A stretch of 64,000 nucleotides of DNA. Origin: a virus. The translations under genes were made by a program, and so were the position numbers. The notes beneath the pieces were generated by a model. That model was not told the DNA's origin. It ran no database searches and worked only from the letters and a program-made list of their open reading frames with translations. The stretch covers positions 1 to 64,000 of the IMG/VR virus record IMGVR_UViG_3300009285_003054; one strand, 5' to 3'. Positions within the stretch are counted from its first letter, which is position 1. Every line of letters begins with the position of its first letter. Below are positions 42,409 to 50,672 of the stretch, piece after piece.

Positions 42409-42843
42409 TTACGGGGTGGGGGTGACCAAGGGGTGCCTAAACTCGGCCCCCAAGTCCTGCAGATCTGCCAGGAAGCCTTCCCGGTACTGCGGCAGGATAG
42501 CCACCAGAGCAGGCTTCATATCGATAGGGTATGGCTGATTGAAGAAGTCGATGCATTCCTTCAACCCCAACCCCCAACGCACTATACCTACCTTCTTATC
42601 CTCTTCTGGCTGATGAGAGTGAGAGGAATACATCCGAAGGAGTTTGATCGCTTTGACCGGCTTGGTAAGCAGCCGACCATCATCATCGTATCCCAGAGGG
42701 ATACTTAGCAATGTCGGGTACTTAGCCTTAACCAACAGGCCCAACCGAATGAACACCAGCTCATTGAAGGTAACGTTCTCAACCCTGGCATCCTGTAGCA
42801 TAGCTGCTACAACCGAATCTGCTATCTCTACGGTCACTCTCAT
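42409..42843 (-). CDS. Hypothetical protein (144 aa)
   Basis: The start at 42843 is supported by AAAGGAG; an in-frame ATG at 42912 lies in repeat-like sequence. It begins MRVTVEIADSVVAAMLQDARVENVTFNELVFIRLGLL, which could be a small ribbon-helix-helix type DNA-binding start. The C-terminal half is unrecognised. The gene is in a short minus-strand group driven by the promoter at 43218-43246. Confidence 0.65.
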   Translation of the reverse strand: MRVTVEIADSVVAAMLQDARVENVTFNELVFIRLGLLVKAKYPTLLSIPLGYDDDGRLLTKPVKAIKLLRMYSSHSHQPEEDKKVGIVRWGLGLKECIDFFNQPYPIDMKPALVAILPQYREGFLADLQDLGAEFRHPLVTPTP

Positions 42844-42925
42844 TCCTTCTCCTTTGTGCAGCCTCTTCTTGATTTCCGAAGATTGCCATATTGCCACACC
42901 GTATTGCCACATTTGATCCGGGGAT

Positions 42926-43150
42926 TTAGGGAATTAGCTGTGTGCCACAAAGCTGGCACCATAGCTGATAATCCATCCCGCGCTGCGACCCGTATTCTAC
43001 AGTATCCGTGTGCAAGCACTCCCCTGGACTTGGAAACTGTGCCGGAATCTTTACACCACAGATCTGACATTGAAGATCCTCTAGACCTCCGGGGTACTGC
43101 TGTAGTACCACGGTGTTAGTGTGTTGACAATTATCATTGCACTGGCCCAT
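42926..43150 (-). CDS. Small zinc-ribbon protein (74 aa)
   Basis: Cysteine and histidine pairs are spaced as in two zinc knuckles: CNDNCQH, CQICG, CLHTD and CQLCG. The ATG at 43150 has AAAGG nine bases before it and is preferred to the ATG at 43159, which touches the same site. The promoter at 43218-43246 lies just upstream. It is probably a small regulator or partner protein. Confidence 0.7.
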   Translation of the reverse strand: MGQCNDNCQHTNTVVLQQYPGGLEDLQCQICGVKIPAQFPSPGECLHTDTVEYGSQRGMDYQLWCQLCGTQLIP

Positions 43151-43217
43151 CTTGGTCATCCTTTACTTTTACTTTTTGTTCCAAAAAAAAAACAGTCTAC
43201 GTTGCTTTAGAGTTTCA

Positions 43218-43246
43218 AGTGTAGCACGGATTCAGTTTCCTGTCAA
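43218..43246 (-). promoter_or_regulatory. Sigma-70-like promoter with extended -10
   Basis: On the minus strand TTGACA (43241-43246), a 17-base spacer ending in TGC, and TACACT (43218-43223). It faces the zinc-ribbon gene at 43150 and the genes after it. Confidence 0.75.
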
Positions 43247-43272
43247 GGGTAATTTTTTTAGGGATGTTAACT

Positions 43273-44076
43273 ATGCAGAAAACCAGTACTAAGGTCAAGA
43301 CTTACTCCAGTATCCGAGGAAACAAAGGAAGGCCATCCCCGCAAGAAGAGCTAGTCAGAAAAGAACGGATGTTCCGACAAGATCCTACCAATATGTCGAT
43401 GGTAGACAAGTTACGTCTTGCTCGGAAATTGGCTGCCGAAGGGAAATCATCCAAGTTCATAGTCAGAAAGACCACCCTTATCTTAGAGGAAGCAAAGGCC
43501 ATTCGCGCGGCGGTACGTGGGGTTGAACTCCGCTCGAATCACATTCAGATCCTCAGGAGGAGTCTGCAGAAGATCACACAAGATCTTATTCCTCTAGCGG
43601 AGGCAGCCTACCAGGACTCACCTACTGGGTATAATGCCTCGGCTATTACCTCATTGTCTTCCGAGGCACGCTGTACTATTTCGGATATAGAGAATCTACA
43701 GCAACCCGAAACAACTGCACTAGAGATCATCCAGAACATCTTCCAACCGTTCTTAGCCGCAGTCATGAGAGAAACGGTTATGGAGGCTCGGAAAGCCAGA
43801 ACCGATAGTAGAGCTGTCTGCCCTTCGAGAGCCGCAGAGATAGCGGTTGACAGTGCTTTCAAAAAGATGAATTTGAGTCTTGGGGTAGCGTACAAGGGGC
43901 TCTATGCAGAATTCACAGAGAAACTCGGGATAGTCCTCAAATGCGACTTGCAGGAACTGCGTAACATGGCTACCAATGGGCGTAAAGTGGCTATGGATAA
44001 CAGTGATTCTGTGGACTCAGGCTCTAATGAACGGAGACCCTGGGAGGATGACAAGAGTTTTGAGTACGATACCTAA
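43273..44076 (+). CDS. Hypothetical helical protein with possible helix-turn-helix
   Basis: The protein has 267 residues from the ATG at 43273 (AGGG nine bases upstream); the ATG at 43264 is too close to that site. Residues 45-80 (DKLRLARKLAAEGKSSKFIVRKTTLILEE) could be a helix-turn-helix. The rest is helical and charged. Its place upstream of the terminase would suit a small terminase subunit, but three kilobases and minus-strand genes lie between. The function is unknown. It overlaps the next gene by about 29 bases. Confidence 0.65.
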   Translation: MQKTSTKVKTYSSIRGNKGRPSPQEELVRKERMFRQDPTNMSMVDKLRLARKLAAEGKSSKFIVRKTTLILEEAKAIRAAVRGVELRSNHIQILRRSLQKITQDLIPLAEAAYQDSPTGYNASAITSLSSEARCTISDIENLQQPETTALEIIQNIFQPFLAAVMRETVMEARKARTDSRAVCPSRAAEIAVDSAFKKMNLSLGVAYKGLYAEFTEKLGIVLKCDLQELRNMATNGRKVAMDNSDSVDSGSNERRPWEDDKSFEYDT

Positions 44077-44920
44077 GCTATCCCCTATCCGAAAGATCTA
44101 CTGGGAATTTGTCCGGGAGCGCAATCGAATCTTCGAGAAGAGAAGACAAGGGTGTACCTGGCCCTGGACATCTGACAGAGTATTGCAACAATATCGATTC
44201 ACCAATACTTATCGTTGGCTAGACCGTACAAGCCAGTACTTACTGCTTTTGCAAGAAAAAGCCCCACCCCGCGCCAAGATCCATGTAACTCTGTTATTCA
44301 AGCTTTTCAACTCGATAGACACCTGGGCAAATGTCTTGCGGGAGTTTCGCGATCCCCGCGACTACGACCCAGAGAGATGCGCCAACGCACTGGATAGTTA
44401 TGCACACTCCGGAAGGTGCATCTTCAGTGGGGCATATCTTATCCCGCCTATCCCATCCCTGGTCAAACCCGGAGAATCCAAAGCACGGGCTTACTGCCGC
44501 TTGGTACCCCTGTTGTCAGATGTGGTCAATCAGCACACCGTATCACACTGTGACATTTCGGTGATGTACCAAGCACTGCGTGAGCAACCTGGGATGGGGG
44601 ATTTCATGGCTATGCAATTGGCCACCGATCTTTCCTATGGGGTACCCGAGAAGATCTTGGATATGGGGGAGTTTGTAGTACCCGGTCCAGGTGCTATTCG
44701 TGGTGCGTACAAACTAGTGAGAAAGACAGTGTCGTCCGAGGGTACTGCGGATTTGATTCTGGAGCTATTTGAACAACAACTGCAACTTTGGCCACGGGGG
44801 TATGCTACCAACTATCCTTTGAATCTCTTCGGTATCCCGCTCTACGCCATGGACATCCAGAATACACTCTGTGAATTCGATAAGTACTGTCGGGTAGCCA
44901 GACACGAGCTAAGTGGGTGA
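44048..44920 (+). CDS. HMUDK-helical / aGPT-pyrophosphorylase family protein (thymine hypermodification)
   Basis: The 290 residues follow this family closely: IRKIYWEFVRERNRIFEKR, WPWTSDRVLQQYRFTNTYR, LLFKLFNSIDTWANVL, FSGAYLIPP, GMGDFMAMQLATDLSYG, EFVVPGPGA and a closing IQNTLCEFDKYCRVARHE. Relatives are the helical domain of 5-hydroxymethyl-dUMP DNA kinases and the predicted glutamyl/putrescinyl-thymine pyrophosphorylases, which act in building hypermodified thymine in phage DNA. No P-loop kinase domain is attached, so it probably acts after the kinase step or with a partner. The exact clade is not decided. The start is uncertain; the ATG at 44048 overlaps the previous gene. Confidence 0.82.
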   Translation: MTRVLSTIPKLSPIRKIYWEFVRERNRIFEKRRQGCTWPWTSDRVLQQYRFTNTYRWLDRTSQYLLLLQEKAPPRAKIHVTLLFKLFNSIDTWANVLREFRDPRDYDPERCANALDSYAHSGRCIFSGAYLIPPIPSLVKPGESKARAYCRLVPLLSDVVNQHTVSHCDISVMYQALREQPGMGDFMAMQLATDLSYGVPEKILDMGEFVVPGPGAIRGAYKLVRKTVSSEGTADLILELFEQQLQLWPRGYATNYPLNLFGIPLYAMDIQNTLCEFDKYCRVARHELSG

Positions 44921-45032
44921 GATAGCAGAACAAGGATGAAGCGAAAATACCCAAATCCTGGGAGTATTATAGGAAGTCGAAAACTTCCAGGGGTAAGGTT
45001 TCCTAAGTATCTTCTAGACAGAAAGGAAATTT

Positions 45033-45620
45033 ATGGCTAAGCGAATAACAATGGAGTACTTTGAGAAATACGCGCAAGGGATGCACTATTGTGAGGGTGG
45101 TGCAGAGCTGTATTTTGGCCCACAGGATGCTATCGCGATCCGGGACATCTGTGAGACTGTCTTCGGACTGCACATAATACGTATCCTGGACGCGGGAAGT
45201 GCCAATGGGTTCTCCACACACCTACTACGAAATCTAGGAATGGACGCAGTTGGGATTGAAATATGCCCCGAGATGCATGCTCAAACCCTGGAGTGTGTTC
45301 GACCCTACAACATTCTCGGGTCCATCACCAAGCTACCATTTGCACCCAATTCTTTCGATGTAGTGTGGACATCGGCACTCACATATCTCCCTACCCGAAA
45401 ACAGGTTCAGCAAGCACTCAAGGAGTTTGCTCGAGTGGGTGATTATCTGATTGCTTGGTTATTGACTGAGGACGAGGCACAGAAACGTAATGTCTACGAT
45501 GCATATGCCAACATCCGAATGACGTGTAGTGGGTGGGTTGCTGAGATTGAGAGATCAGGGCTTTGGGTGGAGGATGTAGCAAACCGAAAGTATGGGATGG
45601 TATTCCGGAGGAAAGCGTAG
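45033..45620 (+). CDS. Class I SAM-dependent methyltransferase
   Basis: The protein has 195 residues, with AAAGGAAA before the ATG. The SAM loop is ILDAGSANGFST near residue 50, then the acidic strand end AVGIEICPEM, and LPFAPNSFDVVWTSALTYLP as motifs IV-V. No DNA-specific NPPY motif is present, so small molecules, modified bases or proteins are possible substrates. It lies about 110 bases after the hypermodification-family gene. Confidence 0.8.
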   Translation: MAKRITMEYFEKYAQGMHYCEGGAELYFGPQDAIAIRDICETVFGLHIIRILDAGSANGFSTHLLRNLGMDAVGIEICPEMHAQTLECVRPYNILGSITKLPFAPNSFDVVWTSALTYLPTRKQVQQALKEFARVGDYLIAWLLTEDEAQKRNVYDAYANIRMTCSGWVAEIERSGLWVEDVANRKYGMVFRRKA

Positions 45621-45735
45621 ATGCTTATTTGGACATGCGGATTTGGTCAGGCGGGTGTGTTCTTGCGAATCCGAAGTACACGTGCCGCTCGGTAATACAT
45701 TTGACTTCATCTTGTCCTCCGAAGCTATATACCTG

Positions 45736-46020
45736 TCAGTGGGGGAGGGTAACCGCGACGCATCTTTTCCATCCGGCATTAGCCAGTGTGTTGTTGTCAA
45801 CCAGCCAGTGTACGTCGGTACGTGATACCTGCCCCAGAACACTCTGCGCGAAACGCATGATATCCAGAGGCTCATGCAGTCCCCAGTGCAGATGGGTATT
45901 AAGCTCCAATAGATCCTGCCTTCCCGCTCTGGTACCTTTGGTAATGATCGTTTCAAAGACGGCCTTGACACTCTTCACCGCACGTTTCTGCGCTGCGGTG
46001 AGGGGAAGTACGTTACTCAT
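45736..46020 (-). CDS. Paralogue of the middle domain of the acidic protein (94 aa)
   Basis: It begins MSNVLPLTAAQKRAVKSVKA and continues with LLELNTHLHWGLHEPLDIM and NNTLANAGWKRCVAV. It aligns over nearly all its length with the segment from AELSKAQKSAIKAVKK to NNQLATAGWGQLKMV of the protein at 4365-5969. The start is fixed by AAAGGAG before the ATG at 46020, and a near-perfect promoter lies at 46063-46091. It is a lone copy of one domain from a larger protein. The function is unknown. Confidence 0.8.
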   Translation of the reverse strand: MSNVLPLTAAQKRAVKSVKAVFETIITKGTRAGRQDLLELNTHLHWGLHEPLDIMRFAQSVLGQVSRTDVHWLVDNNTLANAGWKRCVAVTLPH

Positions 46021-46062
46021 GATTTTCTCCTTTCGGGTTCTTAAAGCAAAGGGTACCTCTTT

Positions 46063-46091
46063 ATTATAGCACATTAGAAGCCAGATGTCAA
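46063..46091 (-). promoter_or_regulatory. Perfect-consensus sigma-70 promoter with extended -10
   Basis: TTGACA (46086-46091), 17-base spacer ending in TGC, TATAAT (46063-46068) on the minus strand. It drives the 94-residue gene at 46020. The bases before the -35 (TCGCTTGACA) are the same as at 5661-5666, ahead of the paralogue. Confidence 0.9.
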
Positions 46092-46284
46092 GCGAAAAAT
46101 TAACCACATGCACACAGGAGACAAGAATGCCGGTAACAGGATATTCTCAAACAGTCTCTATGGACCTCTAAATGCAATGGCGACAGGAGTTCATAGAACA
46201 TGTGTGAGGGGTAATAGGTACACACGATCCACGACTGGCTACAACCCCGGATTGGGCGTGTGCTCTTGCTGATCCAAGCTGTTC

Positions 46285-46719
46285 TCAACGTACTTGGAAC
46301 AGTCTAGTACGCTGACCTGGTCGTATGATATCAGTCACTAAGATAGCCACTCCTGGGTTGGCTGCGTGTACTGCATCAATAATGCGGCCATCTTGTGGCA
46401 CCAGGATTGCCGTACTGTAGCATGCGGGAACCTGGATGGATCCATCAGGTAGTCTAATAGCTTGCACATCGATAGATACGGGATGCAAGCTCGGGCCATC
46501 GAGGACATCGACCACAAACGGACCCGGGATCGCCCGCTGGATCGAAAGCAAGCGTGAATCTGCAAGTTCTACAAAATCTACAAAACCAGCGGAGCGCCAC
46601 GCGGGCCAGCCTGCGTCGTCACCATCTGGCGCAGTAGGAACTTTGAGGAAGTCTACCTCGAGCCCATCTGGGGCTCGATCGAGGTCATCGCAGATGAAGC
46701 CCCCGTCTGGTTGACGCAT
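46285..46719 (-). CDS. Possible hypothetical protein (144 aa)
   Basis: The frame from the ATG at 46719 reads like real protein (FVDFVELADSRLLSIQRAIPG, VSIDVQAIRLPDGSIQV, GVAILVTDIIRPGQ). It has no good ribosome site, and the open frame extends to 46905 with a TTG. It would be divergent from the gene at 46740. No family is seen. Confidence 0.45.
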   Translation of the reverse strand: MRQPDGGFICDDLDRAPDGLEVDFLKVPTAPDGDDAGWPAWRSAGFVDFVELADSRLLSIQRAIPGPFVVDVLDGPSLHPVSIDVQAIRLPDGSIQVPACYSTAILVPQDGRIIDAVHAANPGVAILVTDIIRPGQRTRLFQVR

Positions 46720-46739
46720 ACCCGAAAGGGGGACACAAA

Positions 46740-47015
46740 ATGGAACAAGACTGGCAGAACGTGCCCACCCAACAGCTGCGGCAAACCGCAGGACAATTAC
46801 TCCCAGAGTATTCGGTGTGTGTCCTTTCGGGCAGTCTCGATCGTCATCACCGTAATCAACGCTTTTATTCAGAGTATAAATTGCGTCCCAGTTGTGAAAC
46901 CCCAAAAGAACCGGGAACGCAGGGTGGCTCCCCTGGCTTTATCTCCGGGGTGAAGACGAGCGGGTGTATGGCTGTTGCGGGGTATGTAACCCCCGCAACA
47001 GCGACAGCGAAATGA
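46740..47015 (+). CDS. Possible hypothetical protein (91 aa)
   Basis: The ATG has a strong AAAGGGGG site seven bases upstream. The sequence (MEQDWQNVPTQQLRQTAGQL...) has a helical start and a Gly/Pro/Ser-rich end. It overlaps the extension of the minus-strand frame at 46285-46905; at most one of them uses the region 46740-46905. No family is recognised. Confidence 0.45.
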   Translation: MEQDWQNVPTQQLRQTAGQLLPEYSVCVLSGSLDRHHRNQRFYSEYKLRPSCETPKEPGTQGGSPGFISGVKTSGCMAVAGYVTPATATAK

Positions 47016-47039
47016 CAAAGATTAATCATTTGACACCCT

Positions 47040-47222
47040 CTAAGTTTTTTTGATAAGTTCAGGTTTCACTAACTCGAGCCACTTCTTACGAACCTCCGCC
47101 AGAACATCGAATCGCGCTTTCGTCTCGGCGATAAAGATTCCTGAGTTTTCATTGTTCAGCTTACATACCGCCAATCGTGACCGATTAAGCTGATCCTCAA
47201 ACCATAAGAGGAATTCATTCAT
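47040..47222 (-). CDS. Small helical hypothetical protein (60 aa)
   Basis: GGAGG lies six bases before the ATG at 47222, a strong start. The protein is one or two helices (LLWFEDQLNRSRLAVCKL, FDVLAEVRKKWLELVKPELI). It is divergent from the terminase gene, which starts 134 bases away. The function is unknown. Confidence 0.7.
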   Translation of the reverse strand: MNEFLLWFEDQLNRSRLAVCKLNNENSGIFIAETKARFDVLAEVRKKWLELVKPELIKKT

Positions 47223-47355
47223 CACCCACCTCCATTTTACCCGTCTGTGTTGTTAGGCGAAAAAGTCTGTATCTATCATCTGTACTTGTCTTTAGTGTTT
47301 CTTTGAAAGGGTAGCTTATACTTACTAAATCCAACAAATATTCTGGATCTACTAG

Positions 47356-49914
47356 ATGAACTCACCGTGTGTCCTACCTACCGATGTTGATCCAAAGCGT
47401 ATACTCCATGTAGTATACAATTCCTTGAGTATCAACGAGTTACAGCAGCTCTACGATCGATGTGGGAGATCTACCAAAGCCATGCGTATTTGCTTGGGAA
47501 TTCGGGGGGTAGTCTCAAGCAAAAAGCTCAGTAGGGACCTCTATGACAAAGGGGTCCTGCTCCATCCCGATGATATGCTTGACCAGAGGCTAGGGGTGGC
47601 GGGTAAGACTCGATTGGAACTGAGCAAATACGCTGTATTCGATTTGGGGGATGGCTTTGACCCTGAGTCGATGATGGAAGATGCCATCGATTCTGATCTT
47701 GATCCATCCGTGTTCTCTGACATGGACATCCGAGAACTAGACAACCCCCCTAATTTCTTCGAGTACGTCACCGGAAGGAAATACCTCAACACCACGATCT
47801 TCCCGAGACAGTTCCAGATTCAGCTTGGATTTTTTGAAGAATTTTGTCCGTGGTGTAGTGACAAAGAATTTGTCAAAGACATCCATCTATCACCCTATCC
47901 TTCAGAGGATGGTATACATCGGAGACCATGGACTAACGATGAAATCCTTAGCAAAGTAACCCTCTACCAACACGGCAAGTGTCCAAAGTGTAAGCGTACA
48001 TACATTGACGCTTTCAATGACCCTAGACAACCTCATCGTTTCCCCAAGGAAGTGGACGCTTGCATTGGGCAGCGGGGTGGAAAAACCCGCATGACCGAAC
48101 ACATGATGTCGTACAACGAGACACGCTTCCACCTGCTTTCCCCCTCGCCACAGCAATTCTTCGGAGAAGACGCCACCCAGAAGTTCTCAGCTATCTATAC
48201 CGCCCTGGAGATGACACAAGCGCAAGACACTCTTTGGGGGGCATACCATCTTCGGGTATTGGCTGCTCCGTGGTGGCACAACTACCACAAATGGTTGGAT
48301 CATCATGGCAAACGACTAGGAGTAGAACTCTATCGTATCAAAGAGACATACCATTTCTATGCGAACACATTGCTCCATAGTGTCCTACGTCCCCCATTTG
48401 CGAAGAAGATGCGAGGCCGAACATCCTTTGATGGTGGCATAGATGAGATTGGTATGTTCGCAAAAAGGGAGGGGAGCATCGTTGCAAATGCCGACGAAGT
48501 CCACAAATCTATCGGCAACAGCTTGATGACACTCCGGGGGAAAGCGGATCAGCTTCTCCGGAGAGGGGTATTGGGTGTTCCCGCACCCGCACTCTTCTGC
48601 ATTTCATCTCCGTGGGAACTCCTTGATAAGATTATGACACTGGTACGGACAGTTGACAAAGATCCTACCCGAGTAGCATACCACTATCCCACTTGGGATT
48701 TCAACCCAAATCTTCATCGAGATGATCCACAGATGGAAGCCGAGTTTCTCAACGATCCGGTGGCAGCAGAGAGAGACTTCGGAGCTATCCCCCCTTTTGC
48801 GAAAGATCCGTTCCACCCAGTTCCCGATGCAATTGATTACCTGGAGGTTCCCGCACTCCACCAAGTGTTCATCCAGCAGATTAAGTATTGCACCACAAAG
48901 AGCGGAAAGCGTTTGGTTTATGCCGTGCCTCTGCGTATGCAATCCGATCATGTTACACCCAGATTGCTATGCTTGGACGCTGGTGAGTCCGATAACTCAT
49001 TTGCATTGACTCTCTGGAGATTGGTGGATTTACCTGCTCCACCGGCAGACACCATGGCTGAGTCAGACGACGATGACGACGATGACGAGGATATCCGGGT
49101 GGTAATGGCGGCGATAGCAGCAGAGAAACACACGAAAGTACCTGGTGATGAGCATCGTGGCAGAGTTACTTACATGCAGCTCGACGGGGCTATTGAGGTA
49201 CAACCCTTTGTAAACGAAAGTGGATACCAGTATAGGGTGTCTTTCTCAAAGATGTGGAAGTACTGTATTGAACCCATCATTCGGGCATTCAATCTGGTGG
49301 GGGTTATTGGGGACCGGTGGAACATCACACAGATTATGAACTCAATTGAAGAGTTAGGGGTATACACCGAACAATACAGCTTGGTGTGGTCGGATTTCCT
49401 TGCATTCAAAGAGAAGACCAGTGCCCGCGAACTCCGACTCCCATCCCCCGAACGACCATTTACGGATGTCTACACAGACTACGACAAAGCTGTCCGTGGA
49501 GCACCGATTCTACATTTAGTCGTACAGTACAAGACTGTACGCCAAGTAGGGCGTACAGTTACCAAACCACCCAGCGGTACGGATGATCTTTACCGTACTA
49601 TGGTATTAGCACATCGGTTTGCCTTCAGTGAGAAGGCAGTCAAAGAGATTGACGGGAGGGAAATAAGCTTTTTCGAGCTGCTCCATCGTGAAGGAAAGAT
49701 GGAGCGAGTAAACCGCGCAGTTTCAGTTATCATGTTGCATGGTGGGAGTGGTAGCTCATCCCCAATGGCACAGGTGGGTGGTGGATTTACCCGGCTAGGT
49801 GGGTACGTTTCGAGGGGTGGTGCAGCTGGGGGGGTTACCGGTGGGAACTCATACTCTAACGTTGCCACCCACGGTGGGAAGGGTGGGGACAGTCCTAGTA
49901 CGCGGAGACAATGA
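47356..49914 (+). CDS. terL: Terminase large subunit with zinc-finger insertion
   Basis: This is the packaging motor and headful or site-specific nuclease. Of 852 residues, a Walker A-like IGQRGGKTRM lies near residue 238 and a Walker B-like SFDGGIDEIGMF near 360. The nuclease domain begins with RLLCLDAGESDNSF near 535. Two Cys pairs (FCPWC, KCPKC) before the ATPase core make a zinc insertion unusual for terminases. An acidic stretch of Asp near 575 sits inside the nuclease domain, and the C-terminus is Gly/Ser-rich. Gene order (terminase, portal, protease, scaffold, capsid) supports the call. Confidence 0.85.
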   Translation: MNSPCVLPTDVDPKRILHVVYNSLSINELQQLYDRCGRSTKAMRICLGIRGVVSSKKLSRDLYDKGVLLHPDDMLDQRLGVAGKTRLELSKYAVFDLGDGFDPESMMEDAIDSDLDPSVFSDMDIRELDNPPNFFEYVTGRKYLNTTIFPRQFQIQLGFFEEFCPWCSDKEFVKDIHLSPYPSEDGIHRRPWTNDEILSKVTLYQHGKCPKCKRTYIDAFNDPRQPHRFPKEVDACIGQRGGKTRMTEHMMSYNETRFHLLSPSPQQFFGEDATQKFSAIYTALEMTQAQDTLWGAYHLRVLAAPWWHNYHKWLDHHGKRLGVELYRIKETYHFYANTLLHSVLRPPFAKKMRGRTSFDGGIDEIGMFAKREGSIVANADEVHKSIGNSLMTLRGKADQLLRRGVLGVPAPALFCISSPWELLDKIMTLVRTVDKDPTRVAYHYPTWDFNPNLHRDDPQMEAEFLNDPVAAERDFGAIPPFAKDPFHPVPDAIDYLEVPALHQVFIQQIKYCTTKSGKRLVYAVPLRMQSDHVTPRLLCLDAGESDNSFALTLWRLVDLPAPPADTMAESDDDDDDDEDIRVVMAAIAAEKHTKVPGDEHRGRVTYMQLDGAIEVQPFVNESGYQYRVSFSKMWKYCIEPIIRAFNLVGVIGDRWNITQIMNSIEELGVYTEQYSLVWSDFLAFKEKTSARELRLPSPERPFTDVYTDYDKAVRGAPILHLVVQYKTVRQVGRTVTKPPSGTDDLYRTMVLAHRFAFSEKAVKEIDGREISFFELLHREGKMERVNRAVSVIMLHGGSGSSSPMAQVGGGFTRLGGYVSRGGAAGGVTGGNSYSNVATHGGKGGDSPSTRRQ

Positions 49915-50255
49915 TGAACCTTCGACGAACGCAGCAACTCTTGACCCAATCTGAACAGCTAATCTCTCCCATTGGGAATGCCCTAGCCTCGGGAGGTATG
50001 CGTTTAGCTGGTGTGGATATCCAAGGGGGGTTGGCTGATCGCTTCATGGCGCATAACAGCGTACTCGGGGTAGGGGCAATTCTCCAGCCATCTGGAATGG
50101 GGGTCCCTGGGGAAATTCGAGCACATACCTGCCCCCGTTGTAAACGTCCGTCTTCGTTAGTCCGTCTGGCAAGCGGGGCTAATGTACGCTACTGTGAAAA
50201 CGGATGTCGTTATGCCATCCCCCTCCCGGGGGTGGATTTGATCAAAAACAACTAG
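49911..50255 (+). CDS. Small zinc-ribbon structural-operon protein
   Basis: The ATG overlaps the terminase stop (ATGA), so the protein is co-translated with it. Of 114 residues, the C-terminal part has TCPRCKRP and YCENGCRY, a four-cysteine zinc ribbon. The N-terminal part is helical. Its role between terminase and portal is unknown; it may assist packaging. Confidence 0.7.
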   Translation: MMNLRRTQQLLTQSEQLISPIGNALASGGMRLAGVDIQGGLADRFMAHNSVLGVGAILQPSGMGVPGEIRAHTCPRCKRPSSLVRLASGANVRYCENGCRYAIPLPGVDLIKNN

Positions 50256-50270
50256 TAGGATTGGTGTACT

Positions 50271-50615
50271 ATGCACATTAAAGCAACAATTCAACGTTAT
50301 CGTAGGATCCTTGCGGCCGCATCTACGTGGGTAGGTATCAAACAGATTATCGGAGATACCAAGAAGCAGTATCCACCAGAACTCGTCCGTGCGTGTAAAA
50401 GAGTCAAAAGCATCGCACCCAATGCTCTTGTGAAGATGCAGAAGAATGGCGTACAGTTAGCCATCCCCAAAACGAATGAAGACCCCGATGGGGAAGAAGC
50501 CGCCGCAGCGTTCATGATGAACAAGGGAAAATTAGTGTATGAAGGTGTGGCAGCAAGTGACGAGAAAATCAATGGGACTACATTCGTAGTCCATATGATG
50601 ATCTCGCAGTATTAA
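50271..50615 (+). CDS. Hypothetical protein (114 aa)
   Basis: The N-terminus is basic and helical (IKATIQRYRRILAAASTWVG). The middle is Lys-rich, and the end has beta character (GTTFVVHMMISQY). It lies between terminase and portal. No family is recognised. Confidence 0.6.
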   Translation: MHIKATIQRYRRILAAASTWVGIKQIIGDTKKQYPPELVRACKRVKSIAPNALVKMQKNGVQLAIPKTNEDPDGEEAAAAFMMNKGKLVYEGVAASDEKINGTTFVVHMMISQY

Positions 50616-50672
50616 TTAGCACCCTACTTACACCACTCGCCTATACTATACCCACCATAATCTCGGTGATCT

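Noticed and set aside
48948-49133. Ser-rich minus-strand frame inside the terminase gene
   Set aside because: It is the complement of the Asp-codon run in terminase, not a gene.
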